Origin: Spirometra erinaceieuropaei
Taxonomy: Eukaryota; Platyhelminthes; Cestoda; Diphyllobothriidea; Diphyllobothriidae
Length of the DNA stretch: 64,000 nt
Direction of reading: 5' to 3'
NCBI GenBank assembly: GCA_902702965.1
Contig: CACRXP010000302.1
Location: 1 to 64,000 of the forward strand
The notes below the pieces were generated by a model. The model saw nothing but the letters and a program-made list of their open reading frames with translations. It ran no database searches and was not told where the DNA came from. Each line of letters begins with the position of its first letter. Position 1 is the stretch's first letter. This document shows, piece after piece, positions 36,321 through 49,100 of the stretch. The position numbers were made by a program, and so were the translations under genes.

Positions 36321-37264
36321 CAATGAGTGACCGATCTCAGGAAGTGTTGGCTGGAATTCTGAAATGCGTTTCCGATTAGGAAGGATTACATAGGTGCGGT
36401 TATAATCGTATAATATTTCAGACTTGACAGACGTAAGCTTATGAATGCACTGTTTTGCAATCTCCCGTAGAAACCGTACTCGATAAGAAATGACTATTTA
36501 AGTAGCATGTATTTTTCCCACTGATTTTTGGTAGTCTTGCAAATTTTAACATATTTTATAGAAACTACGTTTGATAGAGAATCATGTCATTTTTATTTTT
36601 GATACTCGAAGAAGGAGTATGTTTAGGTTTTAAAAATTTTCGTAATCCCCGAATAATTTAGATCCTGATCGGTCGTTGCATTTACGCTTCGTGATTTCAT
36701 TTTGCAATGTGCATGCGTTCCGCGTAAATGAAATCGTATATTCTTCTAGGCCTTCAAAAAGATACTATATGTAGTCCGTAAAATTTCCCAATGGATGCCG
36801 ATTATATTGTGGACTTCATGCAGAACAGTGGTAAAAGTACAAGTAGGATGCTGTATGAATGGACATTGCACGGTTTTAAAAAATCTCACAGTCGAAAACT
36901 TTTTAAAAACCTAAATATACTCTTTCTTCGAGAGTCAGATATAAATTTGGCATGATTCTCTATCAAACGACCGAAAGAAGGCATATTTTTTTCGTTTTTT
37001 CTATAAAATATGTTTAAATTTGCAAGACTACCGAAAATCAGTGGGAAAAAGGCGTGCTACATAAGTAATCATTTCTTGCCGAGTGCCGCTTCTACGGGAG
37101 ATTGCAAAACAATGCATTAAAAAACAAACATCCTGCCAAATCGGAAGTATTATAGGATTATGCTGCCAGATAGTCATTATTATAACCGCACCTACTTAAT
37201 CCATCCTAATCAGAGACGGGTTTTGAAATTTTAGCCAACACTTCATGAGATCGGTCACTCAATG
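36321..37264. mobile_element. family A element, full length
   Basis: The ends 'CAATGAGTGACCGATCT' and 'GATCGGTCACTCAATG' are inverted repeats. TA follows at 37265-37266, and TG stands in its place on the left. It is 944 bp, with arms and centre as in the other copies but the centre in the opposite orientation. Confidence 0.85.
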
Positions 37265-37739
37265 TATGTGAAGATCTCTCGTCAATTAAGCGCAAGCCAG
37301 AATAAATTTCGGAGGACTTACCACAAGTAATTTGCCTGACCTGGCTGAGAAGGGCCTGGGAAGTTACAGCTTGACTTCAGGTAAAATTCTAAACGTCCGA
37401 GACTTGAGACCCCAGACGAGAGCCTTAGGCATAAATGTATTAATCTTGAGCTACCCGCCAAACCGCTACAGCATACTAAACCGACCATGTCTATTACATG
37501 AAGCTGCATATCCTCAGAGGATTTGCCAAACAATTAATCTAGGGTCCTATAGAGTCAGCAACTTTTTAACAACTGGGTCGGATTAATTATTTAACTGCGT
37601 TCATCACGCAAATAAGATCTACAGCGTGCAAACCACACAACTCCTAATAAATCACGCATCTTCAGGGTTTGTGTTTTATTTGCAAATTGGCAGAAACCGC
37701 CGCCCACCATCATGTTATTTTATTTCCCCTGGTTTTCAA

Positions 37740-38068
37740 CCGTGTCGGACGACCCAGCGAATTATGTTAGATTTGCAAGGCACTAGCCCCAAATAATTTA
37801 TCATGAACTCAGTCGGGCCGTAACTGGCCTCATCTGCTCTGCTGGTGCGATGGTAGCATACGCACGGCTGCCTCGTCGGTCGCCAAATCGGCCTAAAACC
37901 AAGTTAATGTAATTAACCGGAGGGAAGAGGATATTAACTAACCGGCACTGCACTCGGTGCGTCCGGAGAGAAAGTGGTGGAATCATATGGTATTTAATCG
38001 GGAGTACGACCCAACTGGAGTCGAACTATTCTGTCCACTATTCGGCGGTAGACCAACCGGCGCCTATT
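37740..38068 (-). repeat. tRNA-derived SINE candidate
   Basis: On the minus strand, starting near 38064 with 'GGCGCCGGTTGGTCTACCGC', an A-box-like segment is followed at tRNA spacing by the B box 'AGTTCGACTCC' (38027-38017). A non-tRNA body follows. It does not fold as a functional tRNA. The 3' boundary is a guess. Confidence 0.45.
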
Positions 38069-39367
38069 CAGGTAGCTGGACTATACAGCCTAATTTCCCC
38101 CTTCCGTCCAGGTTAAAAATCGCACTATAAAAAAAGCAGCCTTCCCCTAATTACAATTAAGTTACACTCTGTTTCTCCTTCTCCGACTCATGCCGCAAAA
38201 AAGGAAACTGCGAATGCTTTCCGCGATGTCCATCGGGCTCGCGGAAGTTACTTCAACTCGCTTTTCCGACTCCCAGGCGTCGGAAGAGCTCTGATGGACA
38301 GCAAAAACAAAATAGCACTTAAAAGGAGCGTTCGCTGAAGGACAAATTGCCTGACAGACAGTCAGATAGAAATGCTTAATCTTATTAGTTTAGAAAACGG
38401 TGGGTTTCTGACTGCCACACAAAAGCAACTGGTACTCTGATGTTTCCGCTTGACTGATTTTTAATAAGTGACAAGAGTCTAGAACAATATGCTCTCGAAC
38501 ACTGACTATAAATGACTGCATAATTCTTTACGTTACCGACAGCACGGGCAGTAGGTAACTAAACGCTCATAGCTAGTAACTGCGTTGTCAACATAGTATG
38601 TAATAACGCAGTTCTAGAGTACTGACTTCTTGTTCGCAGCTTGTGAATGATTGTGAGTTTAGATATTCATAAACACTATCGGATCGAGACTGAAAAGTTC
38701 TCTTCCAAAGGAATTACTCTACGTTCACGCATTACTTGACTCGTAAATTAAATGAGCACTACATATAAGTACACAAGGCTCGCTAACAATTTTGACAAGT
38801 TAACAGGTCATGCGTGCTATTTTGAATACAAAATTTATTCCCTAGGCAAGATAAATCGTTTCTGTTGTCAGATCCATACGGTCCTTTGCCTTTAATAAGC
38901 TATTACATTCATTTATTTATCAGTTGGAAAAGGTTTCGCCAGAGCCGCCTTGTTTCTTCGCTAATCAAAAACATAGTAACTTTTAGCCATATTTCGACGG
39001 TCCGCAAATCTAGAATTACCCCGGTTACACTGATCGAGACTTAAGTAGATGACTGTTTGCTGTAATACCGGCAGGTTTAATCAGTTTGCGTTTGGCGTAC
39101 GTTAACGGCTCCAGGGTAAGATGTAACGGCACATGAAAGTTAACTGCGGAATGGGTGACAAATACTCCCGTTTAACTTATAACCGCTCAATGCCTAACTA
39201 GCAATCTTCGAAGTAAAGAAAACAGGGGGTCGAATACTGGAACACTTTGTTTACTGTTCTGAGCTTACAAATCCGTGCAGGAGTCCATTGTCAGAGATAG
39301 TAACAGAAACAGAACAACAGTTGGGCGAAATCATGGTCACCTTCGACGTGACGTCGTTCTTTTTATC
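38069..39367. other. intronic stretch without recognised features
   Basis: No gene-like or repeat signal was recognised by eye. Confidence 0.45.
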
Positions 39368-39369
39368 TA

Positions 39370-40069
39370 CAATGCATGACCGATCTCATGAAATGTTGAC
39401 TAAAATTCTGAAATGCCTTTTCGATTAGGAAGGATTACTTAAGTGGGGTTGTTAGACAGATTATCATGCAGCATAACCCTATAACAATTCGCACTCGCCA
39501 GGATGTCGGCTTTTGAATGCACTTCTTTTGGACTCCCTGCAGAAACCACATTTGGCAAAAAAAGACTACTTATTTAGCATGCATTTTTCCTATTGATTTT
39601 CTGCTATCTTATAAATTCGAATATATTTTACAGAAAACACGCACAAAATATGCCTTCTTTTGCTCATTTGGTAGCAAATCACATTGTCTTTATATTTTTT
39701 GTTTGAATAAAGTGTATATTTAGGTTTTAAAAAGTTTTTAATAATGATATTTTTATGACCGTGCGATGTTTATGCATGCAAGACGGCACATGTCGGTTTA
39801 CTAATGTTTCTCATGAAATGTACAAAACAGTCCGGATTCATTGCAAAATTTTATGAACTCTACGTGGTATTGTCTTAAAGGAATAGAGGAATATATGATT
39901 TTCCTTACGCGGAATGCATGCATCCTGTAGACTGACAGTGCCTATCGCTGATGTAATGGCAGATCAGGTTGAAAATTATTCGGGAATCGGGAAACTTTTT
40001 TAAAATCCTCCTAATCGAAAAGGCATTTCAGCATTTTGGTCAACATTTCATGAGATCGGTCACGCACTG
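39370..40069. mobile_element. family A element with deleted right arm
   Basis: The left end is 'CAATGCATGACCGATCTCAT', preceded by TA at 39368-39369. The left arm and centre are intact. The right arm jumps from 'GGGAAACTTTTTTAAAATCC' straight to its last 60 bp, ending 'GGTCACGCACTG'. It abuts PLE sequence on the right, so it probably landed in or beside that element. Confidence 0.8.
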
Positions 40070-40081
40070 TGTCTCACCGGA

Positions 40082-40720
40082 ATAGGCCCGCAAAGTCCTG
40101 CGCAAAAGATTTGAAGAGGATTACGATGAGACTCAAAATGCACTGAAAACTGAACACCTTATCAGACTGTTTGAATTCTGCAAATAAACTTTTGTTGGAT
40201 GACATATGAACAAACCCAGGGAGCTCCAATGGGCTCACCTGTCTCCGCTTTTGTGACAGGACTGGTCATGCAGGCGTTTAAAAAGGCCGCATTCATCCAA
40301 CGTGAGCCAGCATTTTGACGATGTTGCATGGCAACACGTTTGTTATCGAGCTACAACATTTCCACAACATGCCCAACGCAGTCTTTCCTGATAAAAAAAT
40401 TCACCAGGAAGAAGAACAGTTTCAACAGTTGCCTTTCCTGGATGTGCTCTTCAGAGGGAACTTTAACTGTGAACTTGAAATGACGGTTTATTGGAAGGCA
40501 GTGAACACCACATAGCTTCTCAGTTTTCACAGCCACCGTTCGGTGGCTCACGAATGAAGCTGTGTGAAGGCGCTCTTCAAACGGATCCAAACTCATTGCA
40601 GCAAACCGGAGGACAGAGCACGTGAGGCCCGTTATCTGCGCGACCCGTTTGTGCAAAATGGTTATTCGAAAGCATTCATAAGTCGCTGCCTACGCGGTCA
40701 CACCTAGAGGACTTGAACAC
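40082..40720 (+). pseudogene. PLE reverse transcriptase, palm to thumb
   Basis: The translation shows 'TEHLIRLFEFC', 'YEQTQGAPMGSPVSAFVTGL' (the conserved 'GAPMGSP' motif), 'FVIELQHFHNMPNAVFPD' and 'QQLPFLDVLF', then diverged thumb segments. Between 'REPAF' and 'FVIEL', the codons that should give the YVDD active site are corrupted, so both catalytic aspartates are lost. Several stops and frameshifts confirm a pseudogene. The fingers and N-terminus are missing, with a family A element immediately to the left. Confidence 0.8.
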
Positions 40721-40751
40721 CACCACGGATGATATGGCATTCCCTGATATA

Positions 40752-40872
40752 GAGTAGATGTGCTAACTCATGAAATGTCAACCAAAATTTCGAAATGCGT
40801 TCTCGTTTCGAAAAGATACATTAGGTAGTGTTGTAAAACTAATCATGATGCAGCATGAATCTATAATGATCC
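40752..40872. mobile_element. family B terminal fragment
   Basis: 'AGATGTGCTAACTCATGAAA' and the following 100 bp match the outer left arm of family B. The match stops at 'ATAATGATCC'. It separates the reverse transcriptase and endonuclease parts of the PLE copy. Confidence 0.7.
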
Positions 40873-40875
40873 ATG

Positions 40876-41260
40876 ATCAAGGACGTTTCAGAAGCAACCG
40901 GGCGCAGTACTGCAGAGCTAGGTGTTGGAATTGCACACCACCCCAAATCCGCCAAGCGCAGTGGGGTAATGAAAATTAAATACCGGTTAAAGTCTGAGGA
41001 GCAATCTGGAGTAGTGCATCTCATCCCGTGCCAAAACTACGCAGACCAGACTGGACGCAAGCTCGGATCGCGCATACAAGATAACAAACTGGTTTTGCGA
41101 CGAGGCGACACCCTATCACAAGTGGCCGCCCATACATGCGAAACGGGTCGTGAGTTTAATTTTGCAGCCACCAAAATAGTCGCCCACGCCGGAAACAAAA
41201 CAGGCGGAGAATTAATTGCAACCTGGGCTTAGGATGAACACTCAGTCAATCGACTTGTCG
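40876..41260 (+). pseudogene. PLE linker and GIY-YIG endonuclease
   Basis: The open frame runs from the 'VSEATGRSTAELGVGIAHHP' linker through 'SGVVHLIPCQNYADQTGRKL', 'LSQVAAHTCETGREFNFAAT' and 'HSVNRLVDL'. It is typical of the region after the PLE thumb. The YIG tyrosine-glycine is changed ('YADQT') and one cysteine is missing. It stops at 41232 before the final Asn-Arg motif, which is still readable after the stop. The domain is almost continuous (119 codons) yet probably inactive. Confidence 0.8.
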
Positions 41261-41420
41261 ATCTGGCGCCTTCAGTTGACGATAGCTTAACACGCCCCAT
41301 AACCGTCGCTTGTTTTGTTGCTGCTCCCATCTCTGACGATGGACTCATGCACGAATTCGGAAGCTCAGAAGAGTAAAAAATGTTTCAGCGCTCAATCTTT
41401 TTCTTCTTCTTCTTCTTCTT
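41261..41420 (+). mobile_element. PLE 3' tail with CTGACGA motif and (TTC)n
   Basis: 'CTCTGACGATGGACTCATGC' at 41331-41350 corresponds to the CTGATGA segment of the other PLE tails but has lost the GAAAC part. A (TTC)n run follows at 41396-41420. Confidence 0.55.
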
Positions 41421-41759
41421 CACATGTGTTTTCATCTGGAACTCGAACTATGGCCTTCAATCGTGGGGTTTCGATGTCTAGGGATTTTTTAGACTGGGAT
41501 CCAGGTAAAACAAGTCAACACTCTTAAATGCATTGCTGTCCGGATCAGAGAAGCGGTTTAAAATAGCCGCTAAGTACTTCAGAATAAATCGAATACTTTG
41601 CAAGGAAAACATCTACGTAGACATCAATACCATATTCGTTCTATTAACCCGATGCAGAAGAAATTCTAGACGAAAGGCAGTTAAATGACAGATGCATAGA
41701 CCGATGCCTAATGGTTGCGGGTTAATACGGTCTTTACTTAGTCGAAGATAATCATGACC
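41421..41759. other. intronic stretch without recognised features
   Basis: Nothing recognised. Confidence 0.45.
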
Positions 41760-42250
41760 ACCATCGACATTTCGCCCGTCGTTGCCGAAGATGTTCACTG
41801 TGTGCCCCAGAGCAAGGTGGAGCAGGGATGGTGACTTGCGCGTGAATTTAGTTTAGAAGGCTTGGGCAGCGTCTACCGCCCTCTCTCCTTCTCCACCTGG
41901 ACCCGGTGCCAAGACAGAGTCAGGGAGACTAGAGGCGGGGAAGGCGCAACTAGATGGCACGGCCGAACTCGCACCTCAGCGCTCAACTCCACACCCCTGG
42001 TCCCCACAACAAATGACCGAATTTTCGACCAACAGCAAAATGGTGGCTGACACGACCGAAACCGCACCTAGCCATTCGTCACACCCGGCTCGTATCCCAC
42101 ACAGCGGGAGTGCCATAAAGGCCACATTACAAAGGAGCCATCGCTGCCTGACTCTGCAACCACCAGTCAGCCGCTCCAAACAAACCCACAACACTAGACC
42201 CACTCCAGGGTTCAAGTTATCCCGTCAATTGACGACCTTCCAAGCCGCAG
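41760..42250 (+). repeat. repeat family D, copy 2
   Basis: It shares ordered blocks with 7570-8030, including 'CTGTGTGCCCC', 'GACTTGCGCGTGAA', 'GTCTACCGCCCTC', 'ACCCGGTGCCAAGA', 'CACGGCCG' and 'GAATTTTCGACCAACAGCA'. It is one of the most GC-rich stretches of the intron. Multiple overlapping frames on both strands carry no recognised domain. Confidence 0.6.
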
Positions 42251-44354
42251 TCGTTAGCGCAGCATGAGAGCTTAAAACGTGTCAAGAAAATGCGCTGAAT
42301 CGACGAGCTCACTCTCCTCTCCCATTCCTAGGCCCCAGCCACTGTCCGATCCGGTCAGCTGATAGGGTGCCCGGAATGGGCACAATGGCTGACAAAGTCT
42401 AGCAATCTTGTCTGCGCGCGCTACACGCACGACATGGCCTCCCAAACGGCAGCACCAGTATTTCACACAAAGGGGTTGACCGGCGTACATCACACAAGCG
42501 TGAGGATGCATGGACCACAAACTGGAGCATGCACAACCGGTGTCTACCACCGGACCGAAGTTTACCAGCATCTTTTCTGTCTTTTCAAATCGAAAACAAA
42601 TTACAGAAGTGTGTTTTACGGTCAATGGGATCCAAACTTGACGACATATGTGTCTGCTTGCGCCAGATCCTATTGCTAATCTTCTTGAAATTCATTTGAC
42701 GCTGGGTCGAAGAGACTGGGGAAAACGACAATATGGTAGCCCACTAATTCGCGATCCCTGCACCCTCCGCAGAGTGGAACTCATAGGTAACAACGACTGA
42801 TTTGTCGTCTCTGTGTGTTTAGATTTTATTCCATTTAGTTTGGAAGCAATCGGCTACTGAAATCTCTCAATACTTATAAGGGAGATTTAATTTACAGTAG
42901 ACCACAAAGCATATAAATATTGGTTGGAGTATAACATACGATTTCAAATAAGCCGGCGGCTTCAAAAGAATCTGGCACACAACCCCGAATAAATTCAAAC
43001 CGCTTTGTATTTTAACTGTTTTATATCTCAGTACATTGACTAAATATCAATTGCAAAAAAATAACCTTTTTGAAACGCACTTCCCTAATGATTCTCTGGA
43101 CAAATTCGAATTCGTAATTTTTTTCCAAAAAAGGAAATTCTGTGTCATTCACTACCGGTCGCTTCCGTAACATGCGCAAGCTAAAGGCCTATAGACACCT
43201 GCGTTCTTATGTCATTTTTTGCATTAAATTTGTCAAAAGTATATACCACGCGCATGTTACAAATTAACATATCTTATGTGTCCAGCAACTCGACCAAAAA
43301 TCCCATAAATATAGCTATTTAATTAAACATCCTGGTTTCTGCAATCTACGCAAGAAAAATGATTAATTTGCGCACTTCTAAATGATATGTAATAAATGCG
43401 CAGTTTTCAGTCTGTGCGAATATGCGTGGCAGTCTGCGGCAATTTCACATAAAATTTAGGTTTGCACGCCGAAACACACCCCCCCCTCTTCCATAACCAA
43501 AAATTCGCACATACAGTGCGTATTACGTGAAGTCATTTTGTTTACCATGGTTCACATTATGCAAGTCTTCCTCGTGGTAAGAATTAATCCACGAAAAAAA
43601 ACCAGCTATTTTTTCTGGAAATTGGATTTCCTCGTAAACAAGAAGATGCAGAACCATATTTTATTTCGCATTTGTCGATGGTGTGATGCGTTTTTCAAAA
43701 TCAACTCATCTAACGAATATAACATGTAATTTTTTAAGATTATTTAAGACGGATACCATGTCCCACAAAATTCTGCCGTTTAATCCAGTTTTGTAGGTGT
43801 TTTGATTATGGTTGTTGGTGTTGATGCATTTCTTGCCAGATATATGCCTTTTTAAATGGAAGAATACCGCACTTGATTTCCCTGTAAGTAGGCAGCCTAT
43901 CGTTGAACGTCAGGAGAAAATAATATCAGATAAAGCATGAAGGGGACCTTTGGGCGATTTGTTCCGACTTCTCCATTCGCAATCACATTCTCTGCTCATG
44001 CATATCACGACGCAGTGTCCTCAAAGTCCTTCATCTGCATGTCAGAAACATAAGTGATATGGAAGACAGAAAGAGGGTGATTAGGGAGTAGAGAGGCAGG
44101 TCTTTTGCGGCGAATCTTTCATTTACCGAAAAAAGCACTTTGGCATCATGAACGTCAATTGTGTTACACTACGCGCACTACGCAACACTCGAATTCTCTT
44201 CTACAGTGGGCTTATTCGGTCGGGCCCATAACCTTATAACTAAAAGTAAGTTCGTACATTATCATATGCTTGGCTGTCCATCTCTGAACTCGTGAAATCT
44301 CTGGATGATTGACCAAATGAGCGAAATGCTTGTTTATGTCTGCCAGATCGATGA
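42251..44354. other. intronic stretch, mostly unassigned
   Basis: 42290-42680 is GC-rich with overlapping frames on both strands and may extend family D. 42690-44350 is AT-rich and unrecognised. Confidence 0.4.
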
Positions 44355-45235
44355 CGGAAAGCAAACTAGAAGTCTTGAAGAAGGAGACATGATCGCTGAG
44401 ACAATAGCTTTAATAGCCTGGCGTTTCGGCTTCCTTCTCGAACCTATCAGCAGAGACGAAAGTAGATAGGGGTGGTTTATGCACAAGGGGCTGCAGTATG
44501 TATAGGATGCAGTCGCCATGTTCCCGCATACATATGAACATTCCCCGCCCCCCACCCCCTCATCAAGGATCGCTGAGCTTGTTATGCTGACAAATTGATA
44601 GCCGATATTCACTTCGTTAATTGCTGAAATTTTATCACGTACGTCGGATGTTGGTGTGATGATTGCTCGATTATCTGACCCACCGACCCTGGCGTTAGGA
44701 TGAGTGTTCACATGTGCCGTCTACTCGTGGCTAATTACTCTACCTGGGCAAAGTCTTAGCACCGAGTATGGAAGGGGAAGGTCATTGCACTTGCTAATGG
44801 ACAGAGGAGCAGTAAACTATGATTCAACCAGCTCACGCGGTTGTCCGCTCTATTGAGAACGTCGGCCGTAACTTGAGAGCTGGAGTCATTTCTCTTCACC
44901 GCTGCAGCGTGTTCGTCCATTCGCGTTCGGAGCTGTCTCCCGGTTTCTTCGGCGTAATTGTATTGCCCGCATCTGCACCAGATCCAATAACCGACTCCAG
45001 ACGTTTTTTGCTGTGGCAGCGGGTTCTTCGGTTTCATTACCGGGCGCCTGATGGTTGTCTTTGGCCTGTGTGCAACTCCAATCCCAACTGGTGCGAGAAG
45101 GCGGTCGACAGCTTCCGAAATGTTCTCGACATACTGACGCGCTTGCCAAAATTTGGGGTCCGTGAGGTTTGGCCTATTCAGCAGTTTTTTCAGTGGACCG
45201 TTATTTGATTACAAGACGCACAGTTTTTCTCGATA
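44355..45235 (-). mobile_element. PLE fragment: linker, GIY-YIG and 3' tail
   Basis: On the minus strand the order is a linker with 'DRLLAPVGIGVAHRP'-like sequence in mixed frames, then 'MKPKNPLPQQKTSGV', then the GIY-YIG part ('CRCGQYNYAEETGRQLRTRM', 'NDSSSQVTA'). A tail follows with 'CTGCTGA-hairpin-GAAACGCCAGGC' (near 44461-44422) and the poly(A)-signal-like region near 44410. Frames break several times. The second half of the endonuclease is deleted. Only the right-hand arm orientation is present, so it is not an inverted-arm unit. Confidence 0.75.
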
Positions 45236-46427
45236 TACGCCCCGGAGTGCGGTCACGCCGGCAATATATTAAGATACTGAAGGAGGAAGCATACCGAAAA
45301 CTCTGGTCGTGCTTTTTCGTTTGGTGAAACTGAAGCGGCTAATCATTCTAAGAGGAAGTCCTGCAGTTTACATGTTCCACTTCATCTGGCTGCCCTCATC
45401 TTTAAGTTGACAATACATTATACGAGAATATTAACCAGTCATTGCGCGGTTGTTTGAGAAGGATTCAGATGTTTCTCCTCCGCTGTTTGACATCTATCAT
45501 GATTTTACAAGGATAGCGTTCCGTCATGCCTTATTGAAAGTTACCTGGTAGATAACTGTGGAGTCATGAATGATAAATTCTCGGAAGCCTGATAATTCCT
45601 GTTCGCAGTTAACTTAAAACTGTGAATTTTGTTGGTTGGTTACTTCACCGCGCAAAACATACGTAAGCCCGGTTTCTGTCGCCGCATTGACTGACATTCA
45701 TGCGATGCAATTCACGCTGTGTTTGAGAGATGCTATCACTGCCTCAGCATGCCTCTTTGGTAACTCCATGTTTTTGCTTCTTATCTGGACAAAGCCAAGA
45801 AAGGCGTAATGTTGCCAGCATTTTATCCGTTTTTGTGAGCAGTAAAGAAAGATGGAAGCATGCGGACATTGGCAATTTCTGCATGCCACTCACTTCCTCT
45901 CATGTTGTTTCCTGAAACATCCTCTGAAGCAGTTCGCTTCATTGAGTAACCATCGACGCGTTATCGCATAGATGGCGATGGACGAGAAAACAGTCGTGGG
46001 TTATGCTCTTTAGAACTTAAGCCGGCACTTATAATTCAGAGCAATCTAATAACCGCACAGTAGCGCAGCAAGTCAAGCGTCCAACGCTTCCCTAAGTGAA
46101 AGGCCCCTTTCAGTTTTCGGGGTCGGAAACGGAGATCAAATAAGCTCTCACCACACCGGTGGCCAGACATTTAGAGTGGTGGTAGCGCACATTGCCCCGT
46201 TAAGTCAAAATTCTAGTAGAACCCCAAAGCATTTGCAGATTTCAATGCAAGCAAATGGGTACTCAGTCCAACAGTTGGAAGCGTCTGACGGTTGCGTGTT
46301 ACTTCACTTTTTTCTCGAGATACTTCCGTCCCAATGAGATGCGCCTCAAACGCGGATATATATATATATACGATCCATCCCAGTGTACAACGCGTGGATT
46401 CGCGTTAAATACCAGGGGTCACTCGTC
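45236..46427. other. intronic stretch without recognised genes
   Basis: Unrecognised. A short (AT)n run lies at 46355-46370. Confidence 0.45.
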
Positions 46428-46602
46428 ATTTCTCCTACCCCCAACTCTCAAGCAAACCCAAACTTTAAGTATACCCCTAATCCCAAACTTAAATTTAACC
46501 TCAACTATAACCTTAACTTAAGGCCCAACAACGACCTTGACCCTGACCCTAACGCAAACTAACCTATCCCCCTCCCAGAGCACCAAACCTAACCGTCTAA
46601 AC
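46428..46602. repeat. degenerate telomere-like tract
   Basis: A strand-asymmetric run rich in 'CCCTAA', 'CCTTAACTT', 'CCCTGACCCTAACGC' and 'ACCCCTAATCCC' resembles decayed (CCCTAA)n, the telomere repeat of flatworms. No perfect tandem array remains. Confidence 0.55.
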
Positions 46603-46711
46603 ACGAACCTCCCCTGAAGTTAACGCAAGGTAATTTTTATGGCGGTCCTCAGAAACGTGCTTCTGACATGAACGGTGATTATTACTGTATAAAGGCTTTA
46701 GAAGAATGCCT

Positions 46712-47940
46712 GTTCATCATATTGCACTAGGTCATATGATCTTGTCGTTTCACATAGCTGACTGGAGAAAGGTGAATGGCAGTAGTTCTTCCATTTAAGT
46801 ACTCTAATGATACGGATTTGCAGCTCAAGGGAACAAAAGTATTGCCTGCTTTAATCAGACGCTCAAAGTGTTCCATTTAAGTTATGATATTTTTTTCACT
46901 TCAGCGCGACAGATCAGGTGAGAGATTGTTGGGCTTAAAATATTCTCGTTTTCCTAATAGATTTCGATCAACATTCATGATCGCCAATTTTCGGTACTAT
47001 TTCATTTAATACAAGTTGGAAACAAGGCCGGCGTCAGTTACAATTAATACCCTCCCAGTCTCGTGAGACATTATAACGTGAACTAAATGACTAAAGTAGT
47101 CGTCGGCACATCTGAAGTCATCGCCTCGTGCTGAATATTGAAAAAACTGACCTTCAAGTTAAATTGATCAATTCCAATAATGTCAGCAGTGTTCGTGCGC
47201 CCACAAAACAAAGACACCAATTAAACGCGTTTATGTTCGGCCGCAAATGCGAAAATCATGAAGCGGACATCTGACCCCCAGTAGATGTCCTATTTCATGA
47301 AATGTTGATCCACATACTGAAATGCGGTTTTGACTCTAAAAGGTTGTAATAATAATTGTCATTAAGCATAATCTGAAAGCAATGAAGTCACAGCAGGATG
47401 TCAGCCGTCAAGCGAGCTTCTTTCGGGCAACCTGCAAGTACTGCATTACATAAAAATGGATACTTAAATAGTATGATTTTTTTATTGGTTTTCGAGACCC
47501 TCGTTAATATGAATAAAATTCACAGAAAGCATATACAAATTATTCGTTCATTTTTCATTTGTCAAGGAAGTACTCCTTTTTCAAATTATTAACATAAGAA
47601 GGTTTACGATGATGAAATCTTTTAAGTTGGGGAAACGCCAATTTATATAATATCGTGTCGCTACATTTACCAGTGCTGCTTGAAAAATATGCAATACGGA
47701 ACAAAAAAACCGACCAACGCTACCTGATGCGTTAACTGTGACGTAGAAACCGCATGAAAGAAACACCGTTTTGCGTTCAGCCTAAAATGCTTTACTGATC
47801 AAGGTATTGCAGCCCATTCATATTATTGCGTTTTCCATTTTCAGTGTGTTCTTACGCTTCGAAAGCTTACGGCTTTCCTTTCCTGAGCCACTAACAAATT
47901 AACGAATACTACCCGAGGTACCAGAGACTTCGGTTTAAAG
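46712..47940. repeat. 1.2 kb tandem duplication, unit 1
   Basis: 'GCACTAGGTCATATGAT' at 46724 recurs at 47948. Homology continues through 'TGGCAGTAGTTCTTCCAT', the family C terminus 'CAGTAGATG' (47279; partner 48425) and 'CAGCAGGATGTCAGCCGTCA', to 'ACCAGAGACTTCGGT' (partner near 49079). Unit spacing shrinks from 1224 to about 1146 bp because of indels. Family C is a third, more diverged relative of families A and B. Confidence 0.8.
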
Positions 47941-49100
47941 CAAGAATGCACTAGGTCATATGATATTGTTGTTTCACACAACTGAATGAAGAAAGATGAA
48001 TGGCAGTAGTTCTTCCATCTAAGTACTCTATTGATACTGAGCTGCAACTCAAGGTTCAAGGGAACAGAAGTCTTGCCTGCTTCAATCAGACGCGCAAAGT
48101 GTTCCATCTAAATAATGATATTTGTTCTCACTTCCGCCCGACAGATCAGGTGAGTGATGTTAGGCTTAAAAGATTCTTATTGTGCAAATAAATTTCTATC
48201 TACATTTATGATCACCAGTCTTCGGTACTGTTTCGTTTAACATAAGTTGGGAACAAGGTTGAAATCAGTTACAATTAGTAGCCTCCCAGATTAGAGAAGG
48301 GTATGCCTCGAGTCTCCCGAGACATTTAAAAACTAAAGTTAAAGTGATAAATTCCGAGAATGGCAGCAGGATTCGTGCGCCCATCAAATATAAACATCTA
48401 TTAAAAGTGTTAAATCTCGGCCGTCAGTAGATGCGCTATTTCGTGAAGTGTCGACACAAATTCTGACATGCAGTTTTGACTCTCAAAGATTACTTAATAA
48501 GGGTTGTAAAAATAGTTGCCATGCAATACAGTCTAAAAACACTTAAGGCACAGCAGGATGTCAGCCGTCAAACGAGATTCTTTGCGGTCGCCAGCAAGGA
48601 TTATACTCTGTAAAAATGGGTACTTAAGAATAACCATTTTTCATTGATTTTCAATCTCCACGTAAGTTCAGATAAAATTCACAGAAAACAACTACAAATT
48701 ATTCGTTCTTTTTTCATTTGTCAAGGAAGTACCTCTTTTTAAAATTATAAACATAGAAGGTTTCCGATGATGAAATTTTTTCAAGTCCGGGGAATGCCCG
48801 TTCGTAAAACATCGTGTCTTTACATTCACCAGTGCTGCCTAAAAAGTATACAATACGGATAAAAAATACCGACCCTTTCGTGATGAATGCGTGTACTGTA
48901 TCGTAGAAACCGACTGAAAGTAACAACTTTTGCGTTCAGCCCAAAATGCCCTAGTGACCCAGGTATTGCAGCCCGTTCAGTCTAATTACGTTCTTCATTA
49001 ACAATGTGTTTTAAAGCAACGAAATCTTACGGCTTTCTTTTCCTGAACCATTACACATTAACGAATAATGCCCGAGATACCAGAGACTTCGGTCCAAATC
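47941..49100. repeat. 1.2 kb tandem duplication, unit 2
   Basis: This is the second copy of the unit at 46712-47940, in the same orientation and directly adjoining. The short open frames in both units are different and not conserved, so the unit is non-coding. Confidence 0.8.

Noticed and set aside
46060..46140. 'CAGTAGCGCAGCAAGTCAAG' as a possible tRNA-like head
   Set aside because: No B box match and no cloverleaf.
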